Made by a program: the position numbers and the translations under genes. Positions 23,101-31,700 of a stretch of DNA of 41,292 bases are shown one piece after another. Position 1 is the stretch's first letter, and every line of letters starts with the position of its first letter. The stretch is from a virus, in IMG/VR virus record IMGVR_UViG_3300034082_001230, positions 1 through 41,292 of that record. The stretch is one strand, 5' to 3'. A model generated the notes under the pieces. That model worked only from the letters and a program-made list of their open reading frames with translations, had not been told where the DNA came from and did no database searches.

Positions 23101-23956
23101 TGCCAGTACTGGGGCGGTTGCTGGAGCGGCAGTCGCTGCAAATTCATTATCTAGTCCCACTGGTTTAGTTGGAAATTTAGTTAATAATACTACTAATGCC
23201 ATTACTGGAGTTGTCAACGGTGTTGTCAACACCGCTACTGGACTTGTTACTGGAGTTATAGATACTGCAACAAATTTAGTAACTGGTACAGTGAATGCGG
23301 CTGTAGGTTTAGTAAATGGAGTTCTTGCTTTACCTGGTCAAATTATTAACTCAATAACCGCAACAGCAAATGGAATACTAAGTAGTATTCAAACTGCTCT
23401 AGCGAGTATTGGAAACATGGGTGGACAAATTAAATCAGCGATTCAGGCGGTTGAAACATTTAGTAAAACTGATTTGACTTCTAAAGTTGGTACAAATATG
23501 GGAGATTCAAGAATACCAATTCCATTGACATTGACTAAATCTCCAACTCCACAAGTATCAGAATCTGGACTTACTTCAAATGATTCAGCATCAGATCAGC
23601 AGGCTAAAGTATTGGCAAAAATTAAAGACCTTGAAGAACAAATACGTCAGAATATTGCTTTGATTAATAAAGAACAAAGAGAAAATGCTGGACTTTTTAC
23701 AAAAATATCTAGCAGTGCTAAACAATCTAGATTAGAAAGAGATTTAAAAAAGGCAAATGAAGAATATCAAGCGTTAGTATCTAATCAGAATCAAGCGCCA
23801 CCATCGCAATCTCCGTCAACTTCTACTTCAGAAGTTACTACTACAACTGAAATTGACAATTATGGAAACAAAATAATTACTACACGAGGTGGTGGAACAA
23901 GCCGATTCATACCGGTGGCAGAAGCAATAGCTCGCAGAGATTCAACAAACAGATAA
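20171..23956 (+). CDS. gp5: Baseplate hub spike protein gp5-like, without a lysozyme domain
   Basis: 1261 aa (T4 gp5: 575). About 25-150 is the OB-fold base-V domain (EPVIGIVKNNVDPTHSGAVY, FWASAPDIGTQVLCIFINGE). About 285-425 is a beta-helix spike region with DLNLHADRDLNLHADRNFTL and NDMNIRSGA repeats, as in the gp5 C-terminal needle. The T4-type lysozyme that normally lies between these is not seen. About 690-1085 is a long Val/Thr/Gly/Asn-rich repetitive region (NGVLGTVTGIAQGVTNVVTG and similar), probably amphipathic or beta-structured; 1144-1207 is coiled coil. It should form the membrane-piercing spike at the tube tip. Start supported by AGGAAA. It precedes gp25 by 19 bases. Confidence 0.82.
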   Translation: MAIDAPKEGTPANFESDRGGQSTLIKEPVIGIVKNNVDPTHSGAVYVYIAKLSSSSSPNDGGSWIKVNYLSPFCGLSGVSGVAGSGSTTDGYGKFVGNPQSYGFWASAPDIGTQVLCIFINGEPEQGYYIGCIPQIGLLSMTPAIGSSKVIVPNDGEAKTYGGADRLPTGEVNSTNPNLANSGTIVTDPKPVHSYQAAILFQQGLIRDNARGVISSSAQRETPSRVFGMSTPGGPIFQGGYNNSNIKAAATGSTDPSKLTMIGRTGGHSFVMDDGDLQGQDQLTRIRTSSGHMIMMNDSSQSLFIIHANGQSWIELGKEGTVDMYASNSVNIRTQGDLNLHADRDLNLHADRNFTLYGKNLNMESDNDMNIRSGANFSQYASTSYTVKSGSDLALFGGGSTSLAGSGSTYINGKKIYLNSGNSGTTPAEVPVIPKVNHPDTTYSTEKGWMYPSPHALLSVTSRAPTHMPWIASGKGVDVSVSSSTNSSLPTTTPAVAQVNNESASVPTRPTNPATINTVTTPTGFDNSVEGINAQTLRALVGQNAESNSTKAAGGPPARAIKGTGTSATVSPVSLMFGLNLTITEGDITVTPYSAPADTKRGEGILDGPGGLTLEQACGPGMAIKPGSKDLLQTRLAQGMPMDKAIQGLVTGNLGATDPIKLLTDGKVQTQIIAGSLNNAANSLVNSGILTGAESAGQAGGLVLAASNFGVNAVTGVVNGVLGTVTGIAQGVTNVVTGTIGAVTNIASGISSGVSKISDMMAGGKFAGQLSDSISNGVTGLANSIKGAISTSVDSLGKSLAGLVTGLESTLRGAFKTVEASFKNLTANTPNILGGKGNASSVTDLTTPGAKYQSSQAALDIAQSKFDDARTAYRNNPDDINSIALSSAESALSDARKKTAGASLDIITGGVDSVISGVSNVVKSATSTVSNLFTGPATTLNSGINALPGGSGSMVNTVTTDSGTNIVNNVKNSITSAASTGAVAGAAVAANSLSSPTGLVGNLVNNTTNAITGVVNGVVNTATGLVTGVIDTATNLVTGTVNAAVGLVNGVLALPGQIINSITATANGILSSIQTALASIGNMGGQIKSAIQAVETFSKTDLTSKVGTNMGDSRIPIPLTLTKSPTPQVSESGLTSNDSASDQQAKVLAKIKDLEEQIRQNIALINKEQRENAGLFTKISSSAKQSRLERDLKKANEEYQALVSNQNQAPPSQSPSTSTSEVTTTTEIDNYGNKIITTRGGGTSRFIPVAEAIARRDSTNR

Positions 23957-23975
23957 AAATTAAAAGGAAAATATA

Positions 23976-24428
23976 ATGCCAACATTTAAAGGATTTTCAA
24001 CAGTCGGTGTCAATCAATCATTGTCATTAGTTAGACCTGGTGTATATGGTGGAGTAGGATCCACAACCGTTCAGCCAAGAATAGGTAGAAAATATGCACT
24101 GTCAGATCAAAATCTAGTAATTAGAGATTTATTAAATGCATTAAGTATTAAACAAGGTGATAAAGTTGGACAACCAACGTATGGAACTATATTATGGTCA
24201 TATATATTTGAACCAAGTACACAGGAAACTCAACAAGCAATAGAAGATGAAGTAAGACGAGTTATAAGTTTAGATCCTAGAATCATATTAAACAGTGTTG
24301 GTATATATATTCAAGAAAATGGTGTATTATTACAGATAGAAATGGCATTTAGTCCATTTAATAATGTTATAAAAACAGATTTTTTCTTGAATAGATATAA
24401 TGGAAGTATTCAACAACTAAGTCAATAA
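23976..24428 (+). CDS. gp25: Baseplate wedge protein gp25
   Basis: 150 aa, close to T4 gp25 (132 aa). It belongs to the gp25/GpW lysozyme-like wedge family: DLLNALSIKQGDKVGQPTYG, ILWSYIFEPSTQETQQAIED and RVISLDPRIIL. In contractile tails this protein forms the wedge core with gp6 and anchors the sheath; despite the family name it is structural. AAAGGA lies upstream of the ATG. It is followed by a late-type element for gp6. Confidence 0.94.
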   Translation: MPTFKGFSTVGVNQSLSLVRPGVYGGVGSTTVQPRIGRKYALSDQNLVIRDLLNALSIKQGDKVGQPTYGTILWSYIFEPSTQETQQAIEDEVRRVISLDPRIILNSVGIYIQENGVLLQIEMAFSPFNNVIKTDFFLNRYNGSIQQLSQ

Positions 24429-24453
24429 CTTCAAAATACAATGATTTTTTAAG

Positions 24454-24461
24454 AATAAATA
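24454..24461 (+). promoter_or_regulatory. Late-type promoter element AATAAATA for gp6
   Basis: Plus-strand AATAAATA 20 bases before the gp6 ATG, inside the 52-base gap after gp25. It would give gp6 an additional internal late promoter. Confidence 0.55.
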
Positions 24462-24480
24462 TAGTATACGGGAAAAAAAC

Positions 24481-27400
24481 ATGGTTACTAGTTCAAGACA
24501 AAGTGCATTATTTGGTTTACAAGATTGGAAAAGAATCTATCAAACTTATAGAGAGGCTAATTTCATGTCTTATGACTATGAAACTTTGCGTAAAAGTTTC
24601 ATTGATTATCTGACTATATATTATCCAGAATCATTTAATGACTATATTGAAAGTAGTGAATTTGTTGCTATTCTAGATGTTATGGCATTTATGGGTCAAT
24701 CACTGGCATTTCGTGGTGATTTAAATGCTCGTGAAAACTTTATTGATACTGCAGAACGTAGAGATTCAGTTATTAAATTAGCTAACTTAGTTAGTTATAA
24801 TCCAAAACGTAATACAGAAGCCAATGGTTTAGTAAAAGTCACTTCAATCAGTACTACTGAAAGTATTTTTGATATTAACAATGTAAGTTTGGGTAATACT
24901 ACTGTGTTGTGGAATGATGCCGCAAACAGTAATTGGCAAGAACAATTTAATACTATTTTAAATGCTACATATGTTAATAGTCAAAGAGTAGGTCTTCCAG
25001 GAAATAAACAAGATATTTTAGGAATTCAAACTGAAGAATATACTATTAATTTACCATCGGGATATAACCCAGTAGTTCCGTTTTCCACTCAAGTAAACGG
25101 TGATTTGGTTAATTTTGAACTAGTAAGTGTAACTAGCGCCAATAAAGATTATCTATATGAAATATCTCCCGCACCTAATAGTCAATTTAACATGGTGTAT
25201 CAAAATGATAAGTTAGGATATGGTAGTCCAAATACAGGATTCTTTTTCTATTTTAAACAAGGTACCTTGCAAAGTTATGATATATACTTTTCAGAAAAAA
25301 TTCAAAACAATTTTCAAAATATATTTATAGAAGGAATCAATGAAACTGATACTTGGTTATATCAATTAAATAGTAACGAAACAATAAATCGTCAATGGAC
25401 TAAAGTTGATAATCTTTTTACCACTAGTTATAATAGTCAAGGAAATAGTGTTAGTTCAATATTCAGTGTAGTATCAAGAACCAATGATCAAGTAAGTTAT
25501 GTATTTGGTGATGGAGTATTTGGAGAAATTCCAATTGGAAATTATAGAGCTTATGTAAGATCGGGAAATTCATTAACCTATAGTATTGATCCAAGTGAAA
25601 TGTCGGGAATCGTAGTCAGTATTCCGTATATTAGTCGTCAAAATACAAATGAAACTTTAACTATAACATTTAGTTTACAAACAGTTAATAATACCGCACA
25701 ATCTCGCGAAAGTATACTTAATATCAAAGAACGTGCACCCGCTCGTTATTATACTCAAAATCGTATGGTTAATGGAGAAGATTATAGTAATTTCCCATTT
25801 ACTTTATATAATAGTATTATCAAAAGTTCGGCTCTTAATCGTAGTAGTATTGGAGTAAGTAGAAATATTGATCTATTAGATCCAACCGGAAAATACAGTA
25901 GTACTAACGTATTTGCAGATGATGGTGCATTATATACTGATCAATTACCTAAAAATGTAACATTCTCAACACAAAATATTAATTTTGCTATTGAATTTTT
26001 ATCAATAACTTTACCATCATTTTTAAGCAGTTCACCAACTATTCAATATTATCAAGAATATTATCCAAGATATACTGGATATTATCCAGGAACAGAATCT
26101 GTTGATCATAGATGTTACTGGAATGAAACTACGCTTGATGGATCAAATGTAACTGGATATTTTTATGTAAAATTATCATCTGGTGTTAATATACCAATAT
26201 CACTTGGCGCATTTAGTACATATTCAATGAGATATATTACTCAAGGTGCACAACTTAAATTTGTAAGTCCACCTGGATTTTATTTTGACGTTAATAATAG
26301 ATTACAACAAGGTATACCAAATTATTATAATGGCGATCATACCAGTATATGGGTTGGTGTCAATGGTGTAATTGGAGATGGTTATAATTTTGGAGATGGT
26401 AATTTATCTACAGGAGTTGGACCAGTTACTCTAAATTCATTTGTACCAACTGGCGCATATTTAGATCCAGATCAATCAACACCAACTGGAATTATTCCTC
26501 AATTTGATAATACTTTCAACAGTGTATTAACTACACAAATTCTTGATTTGATAAATCTCAAACAAAATTTTGCACTTAACTATGATAATAGTATTTTAAT
26601 TAATCTAGAACGTTGGTCTATTGTACAACCAATACCTACAAATCCAACGCCAACTGATTACTTTGTTAAATTTGTCAGTGATAGTATTAACAATTCATAT
26701 CTGGTTACCATTAACAATGTTAACTATTATTTTGCATCTGTAGATCAAGTTAGATTTACATTTGATGGAACACAACGAGTATATGATCAACGTAGTGGAC
26801 AAGTGTTTTCTGATTTTGTAAATATCTTTAGAACAAATTCTAATTCTACTAATACTAGTACACTTGGCGAAGATTATATTTTAAATGTAACTGGACAACC
26901 AGCACAAAGTGATGGAATGCCAGATGATTATCAAATCACTGTCAGTAGTATTAATCTAATCAGTGGATATACATATGATCCAGATTTTTTTAATACTATA
27001 GTTGGGACAAGTTCAACTGCTTATGTATTCTTTAGAATATTCACTGACATTAATGATCTATATAGAACTCAAGTATTACCAGTTGGAACAGTAATATATG
27101 CATATCCAACTCAAAATCAAGTTCTAAATGTTATATATGAGTATCCTGCTGAAACACTATTCTATTGTATTAATGGAAGTGTTACTAATCCAGTACCAAC
27201 ATTTTATCAATCGGCTGTTGTTCCAGGAACACAACCAACAGTTCTTATTTTAAATGATGTTACTTCATCGTACGCAGTTACTAGAGGTCGTGGTGGAATT
27301 AACTTTCAATATCGTCATAATAGTGATAATACTACTAGAATTGATCCAGCTACCACAAACATCATTGATTTGTATTTGGTTACACAAGCATATTATACTC

Positions 27401-27915
27401 AATTTCAAAATTGGATCAATGATAGTACTGGAACTGTTCAACTACCACCAAAACCAACTATTCAAGAACTTCAACAAGCTTATGGAGAATTAGATAGTTA
27501 TAAAATGATCAGTGATAGTGTGATTTTAAATAGTGTCAACTTCAAACCATTGTTTGGATCTAAAGCTGCTCCAGCACTGCGAGGAACAATCAAAGTTATT
27601 AAGAATCCATCTACAGTAGTTAGTGACAGTCAAATTCGCAGTAGTGTGTTGGCTGCTCTTAATAGTTATTTTATAATTAATAATTGGGATTTTGGTGATA
27701 CTTTCTACTTTAGTGAACTGACTGCCTATCTACATATGCAATTAGGATCATTAATAAGTTCAGTGGTATTAGTACCTGCTGATCCTACTCAATCATTTGG
27801 TGATTTATATGAGATTTTAAGTACACCTAGTGAGATTTTCTGTAATGGTGCCACAGCTAGTGATATTATTGTAATTAGTGCATTGACTCCATCAGCCTTA
27901 CAAAGAACGATGTAA
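24481..27915 (+). CDS. gp6: Baseplate wedge protein gp6
   Basis: 1144 aa against 660 in T4. The N-terminal part is a clear gp6 match: DWKRIYQTYREANFMSYDYE, SEFVAILDVMAFMGQSLAFR, LNARENFIDTAERRDSVIKL. About 335-365 has YVFGDGVFGEIPIGNYRAYV, and about 418-440 has APARYYTQNRMVNGEDYSNF, both typical of the J-like/gp6 wedge core. About 520-950 is an inserted Tyr/Asn/Thr-rich region with several small beta domains, and about 960-1144 returns to a conserved C-terminus. gp6 makes the inner baseplate ring that switches on contraction. The gene ends just before an intrinsic terminator. Confidence 0.93.
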   Translation: MVTSSRQSALFGLQDWKRIYQTYREANFMSYDYETLRKSFIDYLTIYYPESFNDYIESSEFVAILDVMAFMGQSLAFRGDLNARENFIDTAERRDSVIKLANLVSYNPKRNTEANGLVKVTSISTTESIFDINNVSLGNTTVLWNDAANSNWQEQFNTILNATYVNSQRVGLPGNKQDILGIQTEEYTINLPSGYNPVVPFSTQVNGDLVNFELVSVTSANKDYLYEISPAPNSQFNMVYQNDKLGYGSPNTGFFFYFKQGTLQSYDIYFSEKIQNNFQNIFIEGINETDTWLYQLNSNETINRQWTKVDNLFTTSYNSQGNSVSSIFSVVSRTNDQVSYVFGDGVFGEIPIGNYRAYVRSGNSLTYSIDPSEMSGIVVSIPYISRQNTNETLTITFSLQTVNNTAQSRESILNIKERAPARYYTQNRMVNGEDYSNFPFTLYNSIIKSSALNRSSIGVSRNIDLLDPTGKYSSTNVFADDGALYTDQLPKNVTFSTQNINFAIEFLSITLPSFLSSSPTIQYYQEYYPRYTGYYPGTESVDHRCYWNETTLDGSNVTGYFYVKLSSGVNIPISLGAFSTYSMRYITQGAQLKFVSPPGFYFDVNNRLQQGIPNYYNGDHTSIWVGVNGVIGDGYNFGDGNLSTGVGPVTLNSFVPTGAYLDPDQSTPTGIIPQFDNTFNSVLTTQILDLINLKQNFALNYDNSILINLERWSIVQPIPTNPTPTDYFVKFVSDSINNSYLVTINNVNYYFASVDQVRFTFDGTQRVYDQRSGQVFSDFVNIFRTNSNSTNTSTLGEDYILNVTGQPAQSDGMPDDYQITVSSINLISGYTYDPDFFNTIVGTSSTAYVFFRIFTDINDLYRTQVLPVGTVIYAYPTQNQVLNVIYEYPAETLFYCINGSVTNPVPTFYQSAVVPGTQPTVLILNDVTSSYAVTRGRGGINFQYRHNSDNTTRIDPATTNIIDLYLVTQAYYTQFQNWINDSTGTVQLPPKPTIQELQQAYGELDSYKMISDSVILNSVNFKPLFGSKAAPALRGTIKVIKNPSTVVSDSQIRSSVLAALNSYFIINNWDFGDTFYFSELTAYLHMQLGSLISSVVLVPADPTQSFGDLYEILSTPSEIFCNGATASDIIVISALTPSALQRTM

Positions 27916-27928
27916 TTTTAAATGTTCT

Positions 27929-27957
27929 GACTAATATAGATAAATTAGTCGTTTTTT
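27929..27957 (+). terminator. Intrinsic terminator after gp6
   Basis: Stem GACTAAT (27929-27935) with ATTAGTC (27944-27950), 8-base loop, followed by GTTTTTTG. A new late-type promoter begins six bases further on. Confidence 0.75.
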
Positions 27958-27962
27958 GTAGT

Positions 27963-27970
27963 GATAAATA
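27963..27970 (+). promoter_or_regulatory. Late-type promoter element GATAAATA before endonuclease copy 2
   Basis: Plus-strand GATAAATA 23 bases upstream of the endonuclease-like gene. No other such element precedes the giant wedge gene, so this is probably its promoter too. Confidence 0.65.
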
Positions 27971-27993
27971 GTAGATACAGTAATGGATAATTA

Positions 27994-28695
27994 ATGACGA
28001 TATTTCTTTATAAAAAAACTCATTTGGTGACAGGATTAAATTATCTTGGAAAAACTATATCTAAAGACCCTCATAAATATCGTGGTTCTGGAAAGTATTG
28101 GCTTAATCACATAAAAAAACATGGATATTTAGTAAATACTGAAATATTAAAAGAATGTCAAACATCAGAAGAACTTAAAGAATGGGGATCATATTACAGT
28201 GAACTATGGAACATTGTTAAAAGCAATGAGTGGGCAAATTTGCGACCTGAATCTGGAGATGGCGGGACGACATCTGAAATTCAGAATCACTCAGATAGAA
28301 TTGAAAAAAATCGCCAATCTGCTATAGATATGTGGGCAAACGAAAATCACAAAAAAATGAGAATAGAACGAATGACTATAGGACTAAATCAGCCAGGCGT
28401 TCAAAATAAAAAGTCAAAATCATTGAAAAAAACACTATCTAGTTTGGAAGGAAAAAAGAAAAATTTAGATAGTTTAAATATCGCCAGATCCAGTGACAAA
28501 TGGAAAGAAAAAGTTTATGATACAATGTTGTATACATTTTATCATCGCGATGGTAGAATTGTACAATGTACTAGATCAGAACTCATTAATAGATATCAAG
28601 TACATAAAGGAAATCTATCTAGTGTAATATCCAGAAAATCAAAATATAAATCAGTTAATGGATGGAGTATTACTCCAATGGAATATAAAAAATGA
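27994..28695 (+). CDS. GIY-YIG-type homing endonuclease-like protein, copy 2
   Basis: 233 aa, the same length as the gene at 1386-2087 and clearly related to it across the N-terminal 90 residues: IFLYKKTH (3-10), YLGKT (17-21, closer to the YIG motif than copy 1), KYRGSGKYW (28-36), KECQT with Glu54, and WANLRPESGDGG (80-91). The C-terminus shares the TMLYTF...KSVNGW module. The middle is basic and helical (RIEKNRQSAIDMWANENHKK) and much less like copy 1, which has NUMOD3-like repeats there; the DNA-recognition parts may therefore differ. It sits between gp6 and the giant wedge gene, in the same direction, after a terminator and late promoter. The ribosome site is weak. Nuclease activity is not certain because the GIY tripeptide is not intact. 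Confidence 0.75.
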   Translation: MTIFLYKKTHLVTGLNYLGKTISKDPHKYRGSGKYWLNHIKKHGYLVNTEILKECQTSEELKEWGSYYSELWNIVKSNEWANLRPESGDGGTTSEIQNHSDRIEKNRQSAIDMWANENHKKMRIERMTIGLNQPGVQNKKSKSLKKTLSSLEGKKKNLDSLNIARSSDKWKEKVYDTMLYTFYHRDGRIVQCTRSELINRYQVHKGNLSSVISRKSKYKSVNGWSITPMEYKK

Positions 28696-28729
28696 ATTAT
28701 TTTTACAATGATATTAATGGAATAATGTA

Positions 28730-31700
28730 ATGGCAACAAAAATTCGGTCACTTGATTTTCTTCCTGAAGTTTTTAGAACTGACAGTAATGCTCAGTTTCT
28801 TTCTGCCACATTAGATCAGTTGGTTCAACAACCTGATCTACGTAGAGTTGAGGGATTTATTGGTCAAAAATATGGTTATTCTATTAACCCAACTGATCGT
28901 TATGTAGTTGAACCAACTAAAGTTCGCTATGACTATCAATTAGATCCTAGTGTTGTATTCTTAAAAACTGAAACTCAAACTGCCAAAGATTTTATCAATT
29001 ATCCTGGTCTATTAAACGCATTACAAAATAATGGCGCAATTACTAATAATAATGATAGACTGTTTGAAAGCGAATACTATAGTTGGGATAGTTTTGCTGA
29101 TCTAGATAAGATCGTAAACTATAGTCAATACTATTGGTTACCGTATGGCCCTGATGCTGTAACAGTATCAACTAACACAATTTATCTATCAGATAATTAT
29201 AATATTACATATAGTGATACTGGATATACGATTAATAATTCAGTACAAAAAAATCCATCAATAACATTATTACGTGGTGGTACATATACATTTGAAGTAA
29301 ATCAATCGTCGCAGTTTTGGATTCAGGGTGTTCCTGGATTATCTGGATATGGTTTAAGTCCTAATACTAGTACTAGAGATGTATTAGGAGTAGAAAATAA
29401 TGGTGATTCTATTGGTACAGTTACGTTTACTGTACCAGCAAAAGATGCTCAATCAGAATATGATTTGCCAGGAAATAATACTGTTGATCTAGTAACTACA
29501 TTGACATATGCACAAATCAACGGTCAAACCGCTGCATCAATTGGTAACATTGACGGTGTAACTCAGTTAAATGGTAGAACATTAATGTTCTATAATAATG
29601 ATGAAGCCGGTAGTTCTCAGACATATTTTTATTCAATTTCTGTTAATATTAGCACTAATATTGTCACGTTGACTCAAGGTATTGGAATTCCAAACTCTCA
29701 AAAGATTACTGTTACTAGTGGTACTACTTATGTTGGTAGAACATTCTATCGTGATGGTACTGGTACAATTAAATTGATACCATATCTTTCTGCAGTCTTA
29801 GATACATTGTATTATCAAGATGGATCAAATCCACTTAATGTTGGTGTTATTAATTTAATAGAAAATAATACTACTAATAGTATTAACATTGATCAAATTT
29901 TAGGTAAGAAAAATTATACAAGTCCAAATGGTGTTACATTCATTAATGGTCTTAAAGTTATATTTGAAGGAACCACTGTTCCATCAACATATCAAAATAA
30001 TGAATATTATGTTGAAGGTGTAGGTACGGCAATCAATTTACTATTAGTCAATGACTATCGTAGTGTTGAAAGTGATGAACCAGGAACATATTATCCATGG
30101 GATTATTATAATTGGGACGATAAAGAATGGGATCAATCAAATAATGTACCATTATATCCAGATTATTTAACAATCAATAGAAATAGTCGCGATTTAAATG
30201 CATGGTCTAGAAGTAATCGTTGGTTTAATATTCAAGTTATTAATGCCACTATTGAGAAAAATGGACAATTAACGTCAATTATCGGTAATACCAGTACTCG
30301 TGCACAACGACCTATTATTGAATTTTATGGTAATCTTGGTCTTTATAATAGTGGAACAAAATTCTTAGATTTTGTTTCATTATTTGACAATACAACAATT
30401 GACGCTTTTACTGAAATAGTTGGCCAACCAGCCTATACTATTGATGGTCAACCATTACTTTCTGGTCAAACAATTATTTTTAATCATGATGATAATAGTT
30501 TAGTTCGTAAAAACGTATATGAAGTTTCTTTTGTACCAACTGGACCGGGAAATTCAAATGTCATTGCACTTAATATTGTAGAAACTGCACAAGATAAAAA
30601 CCAAGTTACTATCATATCTGGTACAGTACGGAAATCAACTAGTTGGAGATTTAATTCTGTAGATTCTACATGGATTCAATGTCAACAAAAATCAACAGTT
30701 AATCAAGCTCCATTATATGACATATATGATATAAATGGAATATCACTTAGTGATCAATTATATTATAATGGTTCAACATTTGCAGGAACCAAACTATTTT
30801 CATACACTGATGGTACGGGCAAAGTTGATCCTATATTAGGATTCCCAATTAGCTATTCAAGTACAGTTAGTATTGGTGATATTAATTTTACAGTTAATCT
30901 AAATAAAGATTTATTTTATTATCAACAAAGTGATAGTGTTGTTGAAGAAAAAATTAATATTGGTTATGTATATGACTATCTAACCCCTGATGTACCAACT
31001 AAAAAAACTGGATGGGTAACAGCATTTACTCAAAGTTTTCAGTCACAAGTATTTGAATTTACAGTCAATCAAGAAACTCAATCTAGATTTACATGTGATG
31101 TAGTAGTGAAAACTGATACGGTAATTGATCCACATCATGTGTATGTCAATGATGTATCGTTAGATGAGGATACTGCTTATTCACATGTCATTGATCTAAA
31201 TAACAATACTACTACTATTATATTAAATACTCCGGCAATACGTGGAAATAAAGTTACAGTAACATTATTGAGTGATCAAGTTAGTCGTACTGGTTATTAT
31301 GAAATTCCTAGTAATTTACAAAACAATCCATTTAACACCGACATTACTAATGTTGATGTTGGTGATATCAAGAACCAGTATGACACCATATTTGAAAATA
31401 CAGTAGGAGTAACAGGACAAGTATTTGGACCTAATAATGTTTATAATCTAGGAAACTTAAACAGATTTGGCACGGCAATTATTCAGAATAGTGCCAGTTT
31501 AGTATTACCCGGTGTATTTTTACGTAAACCTGGATTTAATTTATTTGAAGCATTACAATTCAACAGTGATCAATATACAAATTTCAAATCATTGTTGATT
31601 AATTTAACTGATCAAAACGATTTCACAGTCTATACAACTCCAGCTACAATGTTGGATACAATTCTTTATCAAATTGCCAGTACAAGAAACAGTACAAATT

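Noticed and set aside
22726-23232. Minus-strand 168-codon ORF within gp5
   Set aside because: Antisense shadow of the repetitive region; hydrophobic composition follows from the codon pattern.
23219-23233. Odd palindrome GGTGTTG-T-CAACACC in gp5
   Set aside because: Arises from the repetitive NGVVNT-type codons in the coding repeats; no T run and no reason to call a terminator.
28640-28660. TATAAATC as a late promoter for the giant gene
   Set aside because: Last base departs from the element seen everywhere else, and it lies inside the endonuclease coding sequence.
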